Position numbers and translations under genes: made by a program
Shown: piece by piece, positions 23,125-32,255 of the stretch
Layout: every line of letters begins with the position of its first letter
Position numbering within the stretch: position 1 is the stretch's first letter
NCBI GenBank assembly: GCA_910588295.1
Contig: CAJUQO010000029.1
Span: forward strand, 1 to 42,486
Direction of reading: 5' to 3'
Source of the DNA: an uncultured Lachnospiraceae bacterium
GTDB taxonomy: Bacteria; Bacillota; Clostridia; Lachnospirales; Lachnospiraceae
Length of the DNA stretch: 42,486 bases
Notes under the pieces: model-generated
Database searches by the model: none
What the model saw: the letters and a program-made list of their open reading frames with translations, nothing else
Told to the model about the DNA's origin: nothing

Positions 23125-23542
23125 TCTCTTTCTCCTCCAGTCCCTGCAATATCCCGTAAAGCTCCTCCACTTCCTCGCGGTCAAGCGCTTTCTGCCGAAC
23201 CAGCGTACTCATCATCATGCTGACCGAGCCCTGGTACACCCGCTCCAGCAGGCTTTCCGTCTCCGCCAGCGCGGCATCCTCCCTGTCCACCCCGGGATAG
23301 TACAGCCGTGCCTTTCCGCCCTCCTGCACCGTAAGGATCCCCTTATCCGTCATACGGCCCAGCAATGTGCTCACCGTGCTCTTGCTCCAGCCCGGCTCCT
23401 CCTCCAGGGCATGGAAAAGCTGCATCAGCGTCCGGGGCGCTTCCTCCCACAGCTTTTCCATGATCACCCACTCGCTGGGCTGCAGGATCATCCCTTTTTC
23501 CCCCGCCGCATAACCGCCGCCTCTTTTCTTCCTTTTCAGCAT
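23117..23542 (-). CDS. BlaI/MecI/CopY family repressor
   Basis: The 141-residue winged-helix repressor has the core QPSEWVIMEKLWEEAPRTLMQLFHALE (about 21-47) and the recognition helix GWSKSTVSTLLGRMTDKGIL. KARLYYPGVDREDA is the wing and start of the C-terminal dimerisation helices. Family members bind as dimers and are removed by cleavage by the M56 partner. The first 17 residues (rich in Lys, Arg, Gly) are extra compared with typical family members; an internal ATG at residue 18 also has a G-rich stretch upstream. ATG 23542 is preferred because GGAGG lies 7 nt before it. It overlaps the M56 gene by 8 nt. Confidence 0.92.
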   Translation of the reverse strand: MLKRKKRGGGYAAGEKGMILQPSEWVIMEKLWEEAPRTLMQLFHALEEEPGWSKSTVSTLLGRMTDKGILTVQEGGKARLYYPGVDREDAALAETESLLERVYQGSVSMMMSTLVRQKALDREEVEELYGILQGLEEKEND

Positions 23543-23564
23543 ATCCTGTCCTCCATTTGGTCTA

Positions 23565-23612
23565 CTATTGTCATCCTATGGACAGAATAGCATATTGTAT
23601 TACTCAAGTCAA
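23565..23612 (-). promoter_or_regulatory. Promoter and candidate BlaI operator of the blaI-M56 operon
   Basis: Minus strand: -35 TTGACT (23612-23607), 17-bp spacer, -10 TATTCT (23589-23584). An inverted repeat CTATTGTC (23565-23572) / GACAGAATAG (23581-23590), imperfect by two inserted bases, covers the -10 and the start site, as expected for autorepression by the BlaI-type protein. The promoter is clear; operator identity is inferred from position. Confidence 0.65.
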
Positions 23613-23622
23613 CCTTTTTCTT

Positions 23623-23832
23623 TCATTCCCCGCCGAATACCACAGACGCCACAGACGTGGCAAAGGACTTCATCTACACTTCCGCGTCCTGATTTCCGGA
23701 ATAGTTTTCATAAGCCGCCCAGTCGTAGGCCCCTGCGGTGGGCACGAAGCGGCATTCCTGGTCATAGTTCCCGACAAACAGCCAGCTATGGCCCGTCACA
23801 TCAGCCTCCGCCGAAAAGGAAGCCAAGATCAT
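23623..23832 (-). pseudogene. Decayed gene fragment with an in-frame amber stop
   Basis: The 405-nt gap between blaI and the XRE gene holds a protein-like minus-strand frame. ATG 23832 begins 52 codons containing ADVTGHSWLFVGNYDQ and RFVPTAGAYDWAAYENYSG, ending in TAG (23676-23674). The same frame continues for 16 more codons (MKSFATSVASVVFGGE) to TGA. The composition looks like a real globular protein rather than random translation, but there is no start signal and the family was not recognised. Probably a 5'-truncated and interrupted remnant. The rest of the gap (23833-23947) shows nothing. Confidence 0.4.
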
Positions 23833-23947
23833 AGATTCTCATTCCGGACACAGTCAGGGAGAATACAGGATTTGAAGAAGAAGTAAAGCAGGAAACGCCC
23901 AACGGCGCAAAACAATAGATCAGTATATAGACGGCGGGCAGCGCACA

Positions 23948-24940
23948 TCATCTCTTTCTCCCCACCACAGCGCCCAGCGTGATATACAGCGCCGCAAACA
24001 GCACGCCCGCCACCGGCCAGATGATCCATGACCTGTTCCAACTGTCAAGGTACAGGCTGACGCCCAGATAAACGGCCACCACCAGGCACCAGTAAGCGCC
24101 CGCAAAAAAGGACAGCCGCCGGTTCACCTCCTTTTTCTCCGGCGTGTAATCCCCCACCTGCAGTAGCTTGTCAAAACTCCCCTCTATGGAACCGGCCCAC
24201 ACAAACAGAAATACGCCCGCCGCCACAAAACATAAAAGAAGAGCCACACAGCTCACCAGAAGCATATCTTCCACGTCCCGGCCCGCCGCCAGCATCAGCG
24301 GCACCACGCCGATGATGCACAGCACCACGCCAGCCGTGATACATTTACGGAAAGTATCCGCGAACTCCTCCTTCCGCTTCTCCACGATACCTGCCACGCC
24401 GTACAGAAGCACAAAGGGCTCTTTTTCCAGATATTCGTACCGTTCCAGGCGCATGCCATGAAAAATCAATACGGCCACGCTTATGGCAACCATGACAAGC
24501 AGCACCGTCGCACCGATACCCCCAGCCATATTTTCGGATAACCCCCGTTCCCCGCCGAACTCGGACAATCCTCCGAGAAGGATCAGGCACACCGGCGACA
24601 GGATACACCAAGACACCGCAAAGGCCATCCTGGCCGCCGTCTTCCTGGTCAGATCCAGAAACGTTCCGGCCTCCTCCAGGGAAACGCTCCGCAGCGGGTC
24701 GCTCTCTTCCTCTCCCTCCGGTATCTGCGGCGCGGTCTCCTCCACTTCTTCCTTCAATAAGTAATCCGTGCTCACGCCAAACAGGCCGCTCATCCGAACC
24801 ACTTTGTCCAGATCCGGGATGGAGGCCCCGCTCTCCCATTTTGACACCGACTGACGGGAGATCCCGAGCTGAGACGCCAGCTCCTCCTGGGACCATTCCC
24901 TCTGCTTCCTTAACCGGGCTATTTTTTCTCCTAAGATCAT
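23948..24940 (-). CDS. XRE family regulator with C-terminal membrane domain
   Basis: The 330-residue protein starts with a Cro/C1 helix-turn-helix (residues 1-65): MILGEKIARLRKQREWSQEELASQLGISRQSVSKWESG, then IPDLDKVVRMSGLFGVSTDYLL. A short acidic linker (EEVEETAPQIPEGEEESD) is followed by about six hydrophobic helices (from about 115 to the end), so the DNA-binding domain is tethered to the membrane. Such proteins are common in Clostridia, often beside exporters or stress genes; ligand and targets are unknown. ATG 24940 begins the HTH at the normal place with AAAGGA upstream; the frame upstream is open but has no sensible sequence. Confidence 0.87.
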   Translation of the reverse strand: MILGEKIARLRKQREWSQEELASQLGISRQSVSKWESGASIPDLDKVVRMSGLFGVSTDYLLKEEVEETAPQIPEGEEESDPLRSVSLEEAGTFLDLTRKTAARMAFAVSWCILSPVCLILLGGLSEFGGERGLSENMAGGIGATVLLVMVAISVAVLIFHGMRLERYEYLEKEPFVLLYGVAGIVEKRKEEFADTFRKCITAGVVLCIIGVVPLMLAAGRDVEDMLLVSCVALLLCFVAAGVFLFVWAGSIEGSFDKLLQVGDYTPEKKEVNRRLSFFAGAYWCLVVAVYLGVSLYLDSWNRSWIIWPVAGVLFAALYITLGAVVGRKR

Positions 24941-25164
24941 ACACTTATCCTTCTTTCTGTCATTTTCCTCGATATCGATAAGCGCATTGTAACACAGAAA
25001 GCAGTTGACAACCACCAAGTGCGCTTGAAATCGGCGCAACCTGCGGTTGCATTTCACTAAAACGGCCGATAGAAGACAAAAAAACTGCCCTTAGCTATTT
25101 TTGTGCACAGATCCATCCAAAACATTCCTTCACCCATACCGCCGACCATTCGCATACCCCACTT

Positions 25165-25195
25165 TAAAAACGACGGTACCGGCCGTGCCGGGATC
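25165..25195 (-). terminator. Likely terminator of asnB
   Basis: On the minus strand CCGGC-ACG-GCCGG, extended by a partly paired outer GGAT/TACC, is followed after GTCG by five T. It lies about 22 nt past the asnB stop. The stem is GC-rich but short, so confidence is moderate. Nothing else is seen between 24941 and 25164. Confidence 0.5.
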
Positions 25196-25216
25196 CGCCG
25201 CAGCGGCCTGCTTCAA

Positions 25217-27067
25217 TCATCTGTATCTCCCTTTCTCAAAAAAAATACTGTACCACACACAAAAGCAAAACACCGTCCAGAGCTTCCGGCTGTTGTCACG
25301 GCGTTTCTGCAGATGCTCCTCCAGAAGCGCCTCCAGCCTTTCCCGCCGGAAATACAGGCGGGCGGCCTCTCCCGCAAAAGCCTCCCGCAGCCGCCCTTCC
25401 CCTTCCTCCGAACACATCCAATGGCGAATCGGCACGGGAAAGCCCAGCTTCGGCCGGTCACTGGTATCAATATCCAGGTGGCGGGCCGCCGCTTTCCGCA
25501 GGATATATTTCGTCGTAGCGTCCTTCTGCTTCATCACGGAGGGCAGACGGCGAGCCAGGGCAAAGACATTCCTGTCCAGAAAGGGCACCCGCACTTCCAG
25601 GGAATGGGCCATACTCATGCGATCCGCTTTCTGGAGGATATCCCCCGGCAGCCAGTGGCGCAGATCGATATCCTGCATCCTATCCGCGTCCGGCATCCCC
25701 CAGGAACGCCAGTAATCCTTCCTCAGAAAATTCCGGGGGCTTGAAGCCGCCGTCGGCGTACGCAAAAGCTCCCGCCGCTCCTTGTAGGAAAAGATATTTG
25801 CGTTGCCGATGAACCGCTCCTCTACAGACTTACTCCCCCGGATCAGAAAATGCTTGCCTTTCCAGTCGGGCAGATGCTCCGCCAGCCGGGCCAGAAGTTT
25901 CCTCAGTTTCAGCGGAAGGCGCTGATAAAGACGCAGCGCCTCCGGCTCACAGTAGATCCGATAGCCGCCGAACAATTCATCCGCACCCTCGCCGGAGACC
26001 ACCACTTTCACCTCCTTCGATGCCTCCCCTGCCAGAAAATACAGCGCCACCGCGGAGGCGTCCCCTAAAGGTTCGTCCATATAATAGAGCACCCTGGGCA
26101 CCGCCTCCCAGAATTCCTGCTCCCGGATCTGCCGCCCCTGATGCTCCAGATGACATTCTTCGGCTGTCCGGCGGGCCCAGAACATCTCATTATATTTACC
26201 GCCCTCCTGTCCGAAACCCACGGTGTAGGCTTTTTTCCCCTCAAATTCTGAGGCGATCAGCCCGGAATCCACACCGCCGGACAGAAAAACGCCGATCTCC
26301 ACATCCGCAATACTGTGGGCCCCGGCCGAATCCTTCATGGCCCGGTCAACATCCTCCGTCCACTCCTCCTCGCGCTTATCTTCCCGGGGAACCAGGGACG
26401 GTTCAAAATATGTCTGTATCTCCGGTGCGCCGTCTCCCACCCGCCAGCGCAGGAAGGTTCCCGGCTGCAGTCTGTAAATACCTTTAAAGAATGTTTCTTC
26501 CAAAGCCGAGTACTGGAAGGAGAGATATTGCTCCAGAGCCTCCTCATTCAGCCGTTTCTCATAGCCGGGAAACCGCAGAATACTTTTGATCTCGGAGGCA
26601 AATACAAGATTCCCTCCGATCCTGGCATAGTGCAGCGGTTTTACGCCGAAAAAATCCCTGACGGCAAAAAGCTCCCTCTTTTCGACGTCCCATATCACAA
26701 AGGCGAACATTCCCCGCAGACGGCCCAGCATCTCCTCCCCCCACTCCTCATAGCCATGGATCAGGACTTCCGTATCAGAGCGGGTGACAAATACATGTCC
26801 CGCCCCGGTAAGCTCCTCCCGGAGTTCACGGTAATTGTAGATTTCCCCGTTAAAGACCAGCACTTTGTCCTCGGCCTCATTTTCCATGGGCTGTGCGCCA
26901 TTCTCCAGATCGATGATAGAAAGCCGCCTAAACCCCAGCGCCGCGTCGCCCCTGATCCAGCTCCCGCTGTCATCAGGCCCACGGTGGCGGATCGCCTCCA
27001 TCATCTCCTCCAGTATATCCTCCCGTTTTACCCTCTGATTTCCTACAAAGCCGCAAATGCCGCACAT
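25217..27067 (-). CDS. asnB: Asparagine synthase (glutamine-hydrolysing)
   Basis: The 616-residue cytosolic enzyme makes asparagine from aspartate, ATP and glutamine. The N-terminal class II glutaminase domain begins MCGICGF with Cys2 as nucleophile and includes RHRGPDDSG (28-36) and FNGEIYNYRELR (72-83). The synthetase domain has the PP-loop SGGVDS (263-268), then SGEGADELFGGYR and LEVRVPFLDRNVF. All key residues are present and the length is typical. GGGAGG stands 9 nt before ATG 27067. It follows the glycoside operon on the same strand after a 220-nt gap; no T-box or clear promoter was recognised there, so co-transcription is open. Confidence 0.95.
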   Translation of the reverse strand: MCGICGFVGNQRVKREDILEEMMEAIRHRGPDDSGSWIRGDAALGFRRLSIIDLENGAQPMENEAEDKVLVFNGEIYNYRELREELTGAGHVFVTRSDTEVLIHGYEEWGEEMLGRLRGMFAFVIWDVEKRELFAVRDFFGVKPLHYARIGGNLVFASEIKSILRFPGYEKRLNEEALEQYLSFQYSALEETFFKGIYRLQPGTFLRWRVGDGAPEIQTYFEPSLVPREDKREEEWTEDVDRAMKDSAGAHSIADVEIGVFLSGGVDSGLIASEFEGKKAYTVGFGQEGGKYNEMFWARRTAEECHLEHQGRQIREQEFWEAVPRVLYYMDEPLGDASAVALYFLAGEASKEVKVVVSGEGADELFGGYRIYCEPEALRLYQRLPLKLRKLLARLAEHLPDWKGKHFLIRGSKSVEERFIGNANIFSYKERRELLRTPTAASSPRNFLRKDYWRSWGMPDADRMQDIDLRHWLPGDILQKADRMSMAHSLEVRVPFLDRNVFALARRLPSVMKQKDATTKYILRKAAARHLDIDTSDRPKLGFPVPIRHWMCSEEGEGRLREAFAGEAARLYFRRERLEALLEEHLQKRRDNSRKLWTVFCFCVWYSIFFEKGRYR

Positions 27068-27287
27068 GTCTTACAACCTCCCGTTTCTCTTTCGTTTTCG
27101 AGTTGTATTGTGAGACTGCTTTATTTCCTTTTTTAATCTTTTTTGTATCGAATCTGCATCGGAGCGGCTATATTTTCGTATACGAGGCGCGGCGGCAAGC
27201 AGGATAAGCAAGTGATCGGCCCTTTTTATATGTTTTCGGGGCAGCTCGCGGGCATATACGGGCAGTTCCGGCAGTTCTCTTCCTGCC

Positions 27288-29513
27288 CTACCCCACCAGG
27301 AATATCCCGTAATTGCAGGGCAGAGTCATCTCCACCATGTACCTGCAGTCCTCCTTTTCCAGAACACGGGCCTTTTTTATCTCCCCGGTAAAGGTATCCC
27401 ACACCTCCGGTTCCTCCCCGGCCTCCACTCTCACAGTGACCGTCTCCGGCTCGTGCCCGTAATTCACAAACAGCGCATGGCGTTTTCCGTCTTTCCGATA
27501 GCGTACAAACTGCACGCCCGTCAGATCTTCGCCCCCATGCATATAGGGATCGATCAGATACGCGGGATAGCAGGGATGGTTGTTGACCGTCTTTTTCACG
27601 CCTCCCACGATCTCAACGGGCATGGGGATGATTTCCCGGATCTTCCGATACAACAGTCCCCTCTCCTCCACCGGCAGGATTTCCAGATTGCCTGTTTTTT
27701 CCATATCCGCAAACAGACCGGCCAGAGCCCGGTCTTCATTCCGGGGCATCGCATATACGGGAATTTCATCAAGGGCCAGTATTTTGCCGCCCTGGGCCGC
27801 AAAGTCACGGCACAGCCTGGCCACCTCCATCGGGAGTACGCGGCACATCGGCAGTATCAGCACGGAAAATTCCTGCCCTGTCTTCCGGTTTCTTATCCTG
27901 CTTCCGGACACCGCAAAATTACCCGCGGCATCTTTATGAAGTAATTCATAGTCCAGGTTTTCGGACATCAGCCCGTTCATCAAAAGCTGCATCTCCCTGT
28001 CTATTTTCACCGCCTGGCTGTTTTTCAGGAAAGCGCCCTCGGCAAACCCATGGGTATAGTATAGATCCGGCTCATAGTTCAGCCACATACTTTCCACGGG
28101 ATTATACACCAGAATATCCATTTCATTCATGCCGCCGGTCATTCCGTAGTGAAGGCGGCGGATCATTCCGTTGCCCTCTTTCATCCTCGGCCAGCCCTGC
28201 CACTGAAAAAACTGGGACGGCGGCCAGTCATTCTTTCTCTCTCCTCTGTCCGAGTAAAAGAAACCGTGGTTGATGATCACCTGCATCCCCTGCTGGAACA
28301 TCCAGGAAACCATGCGTATGTACTCCTCAAAGGTCATATCCCATCCACATCCCGCAAACACCTCCACGGCGGAAAGCTCATGGCCATAAGAGTGGGCCGC
28401 GGATGACGTATACTTGATATTCAGGCTGCCGATGCCTTTGCCCAGATGATCCCCTCCCGGAACGTCCAGATATTTATTCTGGCGCATATAGTCGCCGCTG
28501 TACCGGACATGGCCCTGCAGCGTCTCCTCCCCCAGCAGATGGGCGTACAGCTTTATCCCATGATCCCGGCACCACCTGTGAATCGTGCCAAAATAATTCT
28601 CCTGATACAGATCGGCCAGCACATCAAAATAGTCGCACTTTGTCCGGCCGGCGCGTTCTCCCGGCAGCACCAGATCCACCAGGCGCGGCATCAGGTCATA
28701 CCCCTTTTTTTCCCTGAACACCCTTGCAAAATCGCGGCTCCAGGCCAGGGGATTGCACATCCTTGTCTCGTCATTGAAAAAGCAGGTGACCGTGCTGCCG
28801 AAATATTCCGAAAACCTTTCATAATACCGGTCGTAGGTAGATCGCAGAAAATCGCCGGTGGCGTCCGCGTCCAGATAATTTACCTGCCCCGCGCCCCCAT
28901 ATTCATAGGCGTCCACATGAACCTTCGCGATATACGCCCAGGCGTCCCTGTCCGATACAAATTCCAGCTCCGGCCCAAAGATCAGGTATTTAAAATATTC
29001 TGTTATGTCATATGGTTCACAGGTTTCCGCGTCCACAAGGAAAACGTTAAAGGCGTACTGCGATTTGTCCGATTCTTCCGTTACACGGAATAAAGGCTTA
29101 CCCGTCAACTCCTTCAGTTGTGCCCGAAACGACGTCCCCGCAGGGATTTTTTCACGCTGAAACGTCAGATATTGCTCCCTGTTTTCCTCTTTTTGGGTAA
29201 CCGTTTTGTTACAGGTTCCCGCTGGCCAGTCGATCTCGTCATAGAACCATACTGGCTCCCCATGTTCTTTTTTATATTCCAGAACCGTCCGGATATTCTC
29301 AAACCATCCCTCGTCAAGATAACCGCCGATATAGCCCTCGCCTCCGTTGGTCCGCGCATGGGGGATCGTGGACGTGACGCCTGTCTCCGATTTCATTTTA
29401 AGCTGCCGAAGCAATTCTTCCTTTTCCAGCTTGTCATTCCAGAACCACAGGGGCGACTGGGCTTCGTCCAGGCTCTTTTCCGAAAAAGGATTTTTCCAGA
29501 TTTCTTTCTTCAC
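27288..29513 (-). CDS. GH106-like glycoside hydrolase (putative alpha-L-rhamnosidase)
   Basis: The 741-residue protein has no signal peptide, so it should act in the cytoplasm. The N-terminal block SPLWFWNDKLEKEELLRQLK (about 20-39), GYIGGYLDEGWFENIRTVLEYKKEHG and WFYDEIDWPAG are typical of GH106 alpha-L-rhamnosidases and the related enzymes annotated only as 'glycosyl hydrolase'. The acidic residues in FFNDETRM and in GEETLQGHVR are candidates for catalysis. The C-terminal part has a Rossmann-like segment (AAQGGKILALDEIPVYA) and a beta domain. Classical GH106 proteins are larger (about 1000 residues), so the substrate is uncertain. GTG 29513 is the start, with GAGGA 7 nt upstream. It lies 97 nt after the GH3 gene. 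Confidence 0.78.
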   Translation of the reverse strand: MKKEIWKNPFSEKSLDEAQSPLWFWNDKLEKEELLRQLKMKSETGVTSTIPHARTNGGEGYIGGYLDEGWFENIRTVLEYKKEHGEPVWFYDEIDWPAGTCNKTVTQKEENREQYLTFQREKIPAGTSFRAQLKELTGKPLFRVTEESDKSQYAFNVFLVDAETCEPYDITEYFKYLIFGPELEFVSDRDAWAYIAKVHVDAYEYGGAGQVNYLDADATGDFLRSTYDRYYERFSEYFGSTVTCFFNDETRMCNPLAWSRDFARVFREKKGYDLMPRLVDLVLPGERAGRTKCDYFDVLADLYQENYFGTIHRWCRDHGIKLYAHLLGEETLQGHVRYSGDYMRQNKYLDVPGGDHLGKGIGSLNIKYTSSAAHSYGHELSAVEVFAGCGWDMTFEEYIRMVSWMFQQGMQVIINHGFFYSDRGERKNDWPPSQFFQWQGWPRMKEGNGMIRRLHYGMTGGMNEMDILVYNPVESMWLNYEPDLYYTHGFAEGAFLKNSQAVKIDREMQLLMNGLMSENLDYELLHKDAAGNFAVSGSRIRNRKTGQEFSVLILPMCRVLPMEVARLCRDFAAQGGKILALDEIPVYAMPRNEDRALAGLFADMEKTGNLEILPVEERGLLYRKIREIIPMPVEIVGGVKKTVNNHPCYPAYLIDPYMHGGEDLTGVQFVRYRKDGKRHALFVNYGHEPETVTVRVEAGEEPEVWDTFTGEIKKARVLEKEDCRYMVEMTLPCNYGIFLVG

Positions 29514-29610
29514 GCATCATTCCTCAGACTTTCTTACAGATATTTATTTCCCGTACAGGTTTGGGGAGACATTCCCGCATACTGCGCCTCCCCAAAATAT
29601 TTCATACGCT

Positions 29611-32142
29611 TTATTTTTTATATGGCACGGCTCCCTCATACTGATTGGACTGCCAGATCACGCTCACCAGCCTGCTGATGCAGGCTTTCAGATCCTCCAG
29701 GGATAGTTTGCCCTCCTCAAGCTCCCGGCGCAGATTCTCGTGGTCGCCCGGACAGCCCGGCATCACCAGGTCGTTCCCGGCCCGCATACAGCCGGAGGCA
29801 GTACAGTCCTCCCCCTTTTCCGTGGTGGTCCAGTCGGTCATGATCACACCGGCAAAGCCCCACTCGTCACGGGCAGCCTTCGTGCAGATATCGTAATTAT
29901 TGGCCGCATGGATACCGTTGATCAGATTATAACTGGTCATGATCGACATGGGCCGGGACTCTTTCACCGCAATCTCAAAACCTTTCAGATAGATCTCCCG
30001 CAGCGCACGCTCGGACAGGATACTGTTGGAACCCATGCGGTTATCCTCCTGGTTGTTGCAGGCAAAATGCTTGATGGTGGTGCCGCAGCCCGGTACACTC
30101 TGTACCCCCTCCGTGATGGCCGCGGCCATTTTCCCGGACAGCAGCGGATCCTCGGAATAATACTCAAAATTCCGACCGCACAGGGGATTTCGGTGGATAT
30201 TCATGCTCGGCGCCAGCCAGAGAGTCACGCCAAACTCCTCCATCTCATGGCCAATCATCTCACCAACTTCCCGCAAAAGCTCCGCATCCCAGGTCTGGGC
30301 CAGAAGCGTGCCCACAGGAATAGCCGTGCAGTACTGATAGTAACGCTCTCCGGGCAGATCCCCCGTATCGGGGCAGAACAGGCCGCCCTCCAGGCTGAAC
30401 TGGAAAGGCATGGATACAATTTTCCCATCCGCCACATGATAGTATTTCATCAGACGCAGACCGGCGGGGCCGTCTGCCAGTACGATACTGGCCAGATTCT
30501 GTTCCGCAGCGCAGCCGTTTGTCTCCCCGGCAGATCCTGGTACGGATATACCCGCCGCGCCCAGGTTGCCGCCCTGCCCCTTGCCCGGATCTCCCGTGGC
30601 CAGGGCAATGAGCTGCTCCACTGACAGCGTATCCACGAACCGTTTCGCATCTTCCTCTGTCAGCTCTGCGTTTTTCCGATATACGATTTGTTCCGTATCA
30701 AAATCCCCGGCATGAAGCTCTATACGGGGCAGACCCTGCTCCTTTGCCCTGTTCTTCCATGCCTCATAACGCCGGGCCGCCCGGCCGTTATCCTCATGGA
30801 ATTCCTTGATCTCCTGTTGCAGCGGGCAGATATTGTCGGTTTTTACCAATATGGCCCGGCCATCCAGCTCCACCGTCGCCGCCAGAGCGGCATCCTGCAG
30901 GCTGCTGCCCACCCAGATCCCATAACTGCCCGGCTCCAGTACCCAGCCCGGCTCCCTCTCATCATAGGACGTCAGGCGATCCAGCGGCATCTCAAGCGTA
31001 AGCCGTACACTCCCGCCCGGTTCAAGCATGGGCGTCTTCTCAAAAGCCGCCAGACGGCGGTGTTCCTTCTCCAGCCCGCCCTGGGGACAGGATACATAGG
31101 CCTGTACCACCTCCCTGCCGCTCCACGTACCGCCTCTATTCGTCACATTTACCGCAATTCCAAGAGATTTTTTCTCCTTATCGTAAGACACGCTTCCCGT
31201 CTCCAGGGAAAAATCCGTGTAGGAAAGGCCATAGCCAAAGGAATAACGCACCGGTATCTCAAAAGTATCAAAATACCGGTATCCCACATAGATCCCCTCC
31301 CTGTAAACCTCATGCTCCACATCACCATTATTGTGAGAAAAATTCTCTGCATTCGGATAGTCCCCATACTGAAAGGCCCAGGTATCCGTCAGCTTGCCGC
31401 AGGGCGTGGCCTTTCCGGACACCAGGTCGGCAAAGGCATGGCCGCCCTCCATCCCCGGCTGGACGATCTGCAGCAGGGCGCGGATATTCTCATACTCATC
31501 CATAAAGGACAGATCCACCAGGCCGCCCGTATTCACCGCCACGACCACCTTCTCATACAGGGCGCAGATATCCGCCAGCATCCTCTTTTCCTCGTCCGTC
31601 AGCTCATAGTCGCCGCCCGCCGCATACCGGTCGGCGCCCTCCCCGGCCACACGGCTTAAAATATAGAAAGCCACATCGGCATCCGCTTTTTCTGCCTTTT
31701 TCCCCACGGGCCGCACAAAGGGGGTCGCCGTGTAAACGGAGAAAAAATCCAGAGCCGTCTCCTGCTTACCTTCACTCTTTGCCAGGATCTCATCCCGCCA
31801 GGCCAGCCGCGCCCGCTCATACTGCTCATCATAGTCCGTCACCCAGTCCTCATTGGCGATCACATAGCCCGCATCCTTCATACCCTGATAGATACTGATA
31901 CAGGCCCGTTCATTCACATCTCCGGAACCTGTGCCGCCCTTCACGGTACGCGAAGCGCCGCTGCCATAGAGCGCCACCCGGCTCCCTGCCGCCAGGGGCA
32001 GTACGCCGCCCTCGTTTTTCAAAAGCACCATCCCCTCGGCCGCCGCTTTTCTGGCGATCTCCCGATGGGCAATCTCCCGCCCGGAAACCGCTTTATCCCT
32101 GGTTCCCGAAAAAGAACGCTCAATCATCTTTTTATTAAACAT
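29611..32142 (-). CDS. GH3 family beta-glycosidase with permuted domain order
   Basis: The 843-residue cytosolic enzyme (no signal peptide) has the GH3 domains in reverse order. The GH3 C-terminal domain comes first (REIARKAAAEGMVLLKNEGGVLPL at about 28-51, GGTGSGDVNER). Then comes the fibronectin-III-like domain (GREVVQAYVSCPQGGLEKEHRRLAAF, about 345-375). Last is the (beta/alpha)8 catalytic domain, with LADGPAGLRL, APSMNIHRNPLCGRNFEYYSEDP, IKHFACNNQEDNR and the nucleophile Asp (GVIMTDW, about residue 770). This order is known in some Firmicutes enzymes such as Ruminococcus beta-glucosidase. Likely activity is beta-glucosidase; xylosidase is possible. GGAGG precedes the ATG. It lies between the DUF624 gene and the GH106-like gene in one transcript direction. 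Confidence 0.92.
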   Translation of the reverse strand: MFNKKMIERSFSGTRDKAVSGREIAHREIARKAAAEGMVLLKNEGGVLPLAAGSRVALYGSGASRTVKGGTGSGDVNERACISIYQGMKDAGYVIANEDWVTDYDEQYERARLAWRDEILAKSEGKQETALDFFSVYTATPFVRPVGKKAEKADADVAFYILSRVAGEGADRYAAGGDYELTDEEKRMLADICALYEKVVVAVNTGGLVDLSFMDEYENIRALLQIVQPGMEGGHAFADLVSGKATPCGKLTDTWAFQYGDYPNAENFSHNNGDVEHEVYREGIYVGYRYFDTFEIPVRYSFGYGLSYTDFSLETGSVSYDKEKKSLGIAVNVTNRGGTWSGREVVQAYVSCPQGGLEKEHRRLAAFEKTPMLEPGGSVRLTLEMPLDRLTSYDEREPGWVLEPGSYGIWVGSSLQDAALAATVELDGRAILVKTDNICPLQQEIKEFHEDNGRAARRYEAWKNRAKEQGLPRIELHAGDFDTEQIVYRKNAELTEEDAKRFVDTLSVEQLIALATGDPGKGQGGNLGAAGISVPGSAGETNGCAAEQNLASIVLADGPAGLRLMKYYHVADGKIVSMPFQFSLEGGLFCPDTGDLPGERYYQYCTAIPVGTLLAQTWDAELLREVGEMIGHEMEEFGVTLWLAPSMNIHRNPLCGRNFEYYSEDPLLSGKMAAAITEGVQSVPGCGTTIKHFACNNQEDNRMGSNSILSERALREIYLKGFEIAVKESRPMSIMTSYNLINGIHAANNYDICTKAARDEWGFAGVIMTDWTTTEKGEDCTASGCMRAGNDLVMPGCPGDHENLRRELEEGKLSLEDLKACISRLVSVIWQSNQYEGAVPYKK

Positions 32143-32255
32143 AATATTCTATTCCTCCATACTGCCTTTATTTTGCCGAACCCGGCCCGTCCGGGTATTA
32201 TCCCCGAAAACCTTCATGCGCCGCTTTGGCTCACCACCACTCATGACGGCCAGCC

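Noticed and set aside
20752..23542. BlaI/BlaR1 beta-lactam resistance system
   Set aside because: No beta-lactamase or penicillin-binding protein gene lies nearby and the sensor part lacks visible SxxK, so resistance function is not claimed.
23557..23886. Plus-strand ORF in the gap next to blaI
   Set aside because: No ribosome site; the minus-strand frame over the same bases looks far more protein-like.
27068..27287. Possible T-box leader of asnB
   Set aside because: No TGGAACCGCG-like T-box core and no terminator/antiterminator pair could be found.
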